Shown here in pieces: positions 3,997 through 5,428 of a stretch of 5,428 nucleotides of DNA. Location: contig SKJO01000327.1 in the NCBI GenBank assembly GCA_007121975.1, forward strand, positions 1 to 5,428, in the 5' to 3' direction. Position 1 is the first letter of the stretch; each line of letters starts with the position of its first letter. The notes under the pieces are model-generated. The model saw only the letters and a list, made by a program, of their open reading frames with translations, was not told the origin of the DNA and searched no databases. The position numbers were made by a program, and so were the translations under genes. This DNA comes from Nitriliruptoraceae bacterium. Its GTDB lineage: Bacteria > Actinomycetota > Nitriliruptoria > Nitriliruptorales > Nitriliruptoraceae.

Positions 3997-4980
3997 TCAG
4001 CCCTTACGGTCCTCGAGCTCCTCGATCAGCTTGGGCACGACGGTGTAGAGATCGCCGACGATCCCGAAGTCCGCGATCTGGAAGATCGGCGCCTCGGCGT
4101 CCTTGTTCACCGCCACGATCGTCTGGGAGGTCTGCATCCCGGCACGGTGCTGGATCGCACCCGAGATGCCCGAGCCGATGTACAGCGTCGGAGCGATGGT
4201 CCGCCCGGTCTGCCCGATCTGGTAGCGGTGCGGGTACCACCCGGCATCGGTCGCCGCACGCGACGCACCGACCCCGGCGCCGAGCACGTCGGCGAGCTGC
4301 TCCATGAGCCGGAAGCCCTCCTCGTTGCCCAGACCCCGTCCGCCGGCGACCACGACCGCGGCCTCTCCGATGTCGGGGCGGTCCGAGGCGACCTGCTTCT
4401 CGACCGAGACGACCTTGGCGACCTGGGCCGCCTCGGACAGCTCGACGTCGAGCTCCTCGATGTCGGCCTCGTCGCCGCCGACCGACTCGACCGGGTAGGC
4501 GTTGGAGGCGATCCCGATGATCTGCATCTTGCCCTCGGCGACCTTGGAGGTCGTGATGGTGTCGCCGCCGAAGACCTCCTTGGTGCACACCAGCCGGCCG
4601 TCCTCGACGGCAACACCGGTGACGTCGGTGATCACGCCGCCATCGACCCGGATCCCGAGCCGGGCAGCGACGTCCTTGGTGTGGTTGGTCGAGCCGAACA
4701 GCAGCGTGTCGGCGTCCGACTCCTCGATCGCGGCCTGCAGGGCCTCGACCTGGGGGACCGTGACGTAGGCGAAGGCCTCGTCGGAGTCCCAGGTGTAGAC
4801 CAGCTCGGCACCGTGCTCGCCGAGCGTGGCGGCGGCGTCGTCGGCACCCTCGCCGATCCAGACAGCCGCGATGGTGTCGCCGGTCTCCGCGGCGATCTTG
4901 CGGGCCGCGGTCAGCAGCTGCAGGCTGATCTTGCGCGGTGCGCCGTCGGTGTGGTCGATCAGGACCAGCATCTCACCCAT
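3997..4980 (-). CDS. etfA: Electron transfer flavoprotein alpha subunit
   Basis: EtfA pairs with EtfB to form a cytoplasmic heterodimer that carries FAD and shuttles electrons from acyl-CoA and other flavin dehydrogenases to a membrane quinone oxidoreductase. The 327-residue product has normal length. An N-terminal alpha/beta domain (about 1-190, MLVLIDHTDG at the start) is followed by the C-terminal FAD-binding domain: AAVVVAGGRGLG (207-218), GASRAATDAGW (238-248) with Arg241, IGQTGRTIAP (255-264), YIGSGISGAIQHRAGM (267-282) with flavin-side His278, IVAVNKDAEAPIF (288-300) and DFGIVGDL (304-311). The ATG at 4980 is chosen because GAGGAGAGGAA lies at 4987-4997 on the minus strand with 7 nt spacing; a second Met at residue 4 is less well placed. 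It follows etfB by 57 bp in the same direction, the normal etfBA order, and is probably co-transcribed. Confidence 0.97.
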   Translation of the reverse strand: MGEMLVLIDHTDGAPRKISLQLLTAARKIAAETGDTIAAVWIGEGADDAAATLGEHGAELVYTWDSDEAFAYVTVPQVEALQAAIEESDADTLLFGSTNHTKDVAARLGIRVDGGVITDVTGVAVEDGRLVCTKEVFGGDTITTSKVAEGKMQIIGIASNAYPVESVGGDEADIEELDVELSEAAQVAKVVSVEKQVASDRPDIGEAAVVVAGGRGLGNEEGFRLMEQLADVLGAGVGASRAATDAGWYPHRYQIGQTGRTIAPTLYIGSGISGAIQHRAGMQTSQTIVAVNKDAEAPIFQIADFGIVGDLYTVVPKLIEELEDRKG

Positions 4981-5037
4981 GGTGTGTTCCTCTCCTCGTT
5001 CGTCTGGGGATCCGTCGTGATGGGGTGGTCGACCCGC

Positions 5038-5428
5038 TCAGACGAACTTCTTCTCGGCCATCCAGTCGGCGAGCTGCTCCGCCGCCGCGCCCGACCCGTC
5101 GTCCTCGACGACGGTGCCGGCCGCCTTGGGGGGGCGGGGCTCGAAGGCGTACATGGTCGCCGACGCACCGCCGGCCCCGACGCTGGCCGGGTCGACGCCG
5201 ATGTCGGCGAGGCTCTTGACGGTCAGCGGCTTGGACTTGGCCGCCATGATCCCCTTGAACGAGGGGTAGCGCGGGTCGTTGATCGCCTCGACGACGCTGA
5301 CCACGGCGGGCAGCGGTGCCTCGACGACGTCCCAGCCCTCCTCGTGCTCGCGGTGCGCGATGGCCTTGTCACCATCCACCTCGAGGTAGCGGGCGAAGGT
5401 CAACGAGGGCACGCCCAGCAGCTCGGCC
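5038..5428 (-). CDS. etfB: Electron transfer flavoprotein beta subunit (N-terminal half outside window)
   Basis: EtfB is the AMP-binding partner of EtfA and the subunit that contacts client dehydrogenases. Only the last 129 codons are present, against about 260 residues for the family; the frame is open to the right edge (first full codon at 5427), so a GTG at 5412 is an internal Val codon rather than the start. The fragment shows LLGVPSLTFARYLEVDG, the stretch HREHEEGWDVVEAPLPAVVSV that corresponds to the EtfB family signature, then INDPRYPSFKGIMAAKSKPL and a more variable acidic tail ending EKKFV. Reading on into etfA after 57 bp without a terminator-like hairpin supports one etfBA transcript. 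Confidence 0.95.
   Translation of the reverse strand, partial: AELLGVPSLTFARYLEVDGDKAIAHREHEEGWDVVEAPLPAVVSVVEAINDPRYPSFKGIMAAKSKPLTVKSLADIGVDPASVGAGGASATMYAFEPRPPKAAGTVVEDDGSGAAAEQLADWMAEKKFV

Noticed and set aside
5038..5412. Complete 124-residue gene starting at GTG 5412
   Set aside because: The frame continues to the window edge with EtfB-like sequence upstream of this codon, so it is the C-terminal part of etfB.

Overview
The window is chromosomal DNA from a very GC-rich bacterium, most likely an actinobacterium. The signs are pervasive G/C third positions, GTG starts, long open shadows in most frames, and the linkage of etfB-etfA with an IscS-type cysteine desulfurase and mnmA, an order I know from mycobacteria and relatives. 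A Pseudonocardia-like genus is only a guess, based on the style of the intergenic repeats.

Layout. Minus strand, left: a cysteine desulfurase (764-1936) is translationally coupled through a TGATG overlap to mnmA, which runs off the left edge (1-764). Plus strand, middle: an unrecognised 132-residue protein (1999-2397), a YbaK/EbsC-type aminoacyl-tRNA deacylase (2457-2930), a repeat-filled stretch of about 680 bp without a credible gene (2931-3609), and a small CsbD-family stress protein (3610-3867). Minus strand, right: etfA (3997-4980) and the C-terminal half of etfB, cut by the right edge (5038-5428). A perfect 14-bp hairpin (3941-3974) sits between the convergent csbD and etfA.

Function. 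The desulfurase activates cysteine sulfur and MnmA uses it to make 2-thiouridine at the tRNA wobble position. The YbaK homologue also concerns tRNA quality (hydrolysis of misacylated tRNA). EtfB and EtfA form the FAD-containing heterodimer that passes electrons from flavin dehydrogenases toward the respiratory chain. CsbD is a small hydrophilic general-stress protein.

The most unusual content is the layered repeat DNA. Five copies of a 19-bp core lie in 51-bp units, each able to form a hairpin. A larger block is duplicated, the two copies differing by exactly three 11-bp units. There are separate 11-bp, 10-bp and 5-bp tandem tracts, and a second 10-bp array directly behind csbD. A 7-bp perfect inverted repeat just upstream of csbD looks like an operator. 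No phage, transposase, toxin-antitoxin, CRISPR or RNA gene was recognised.
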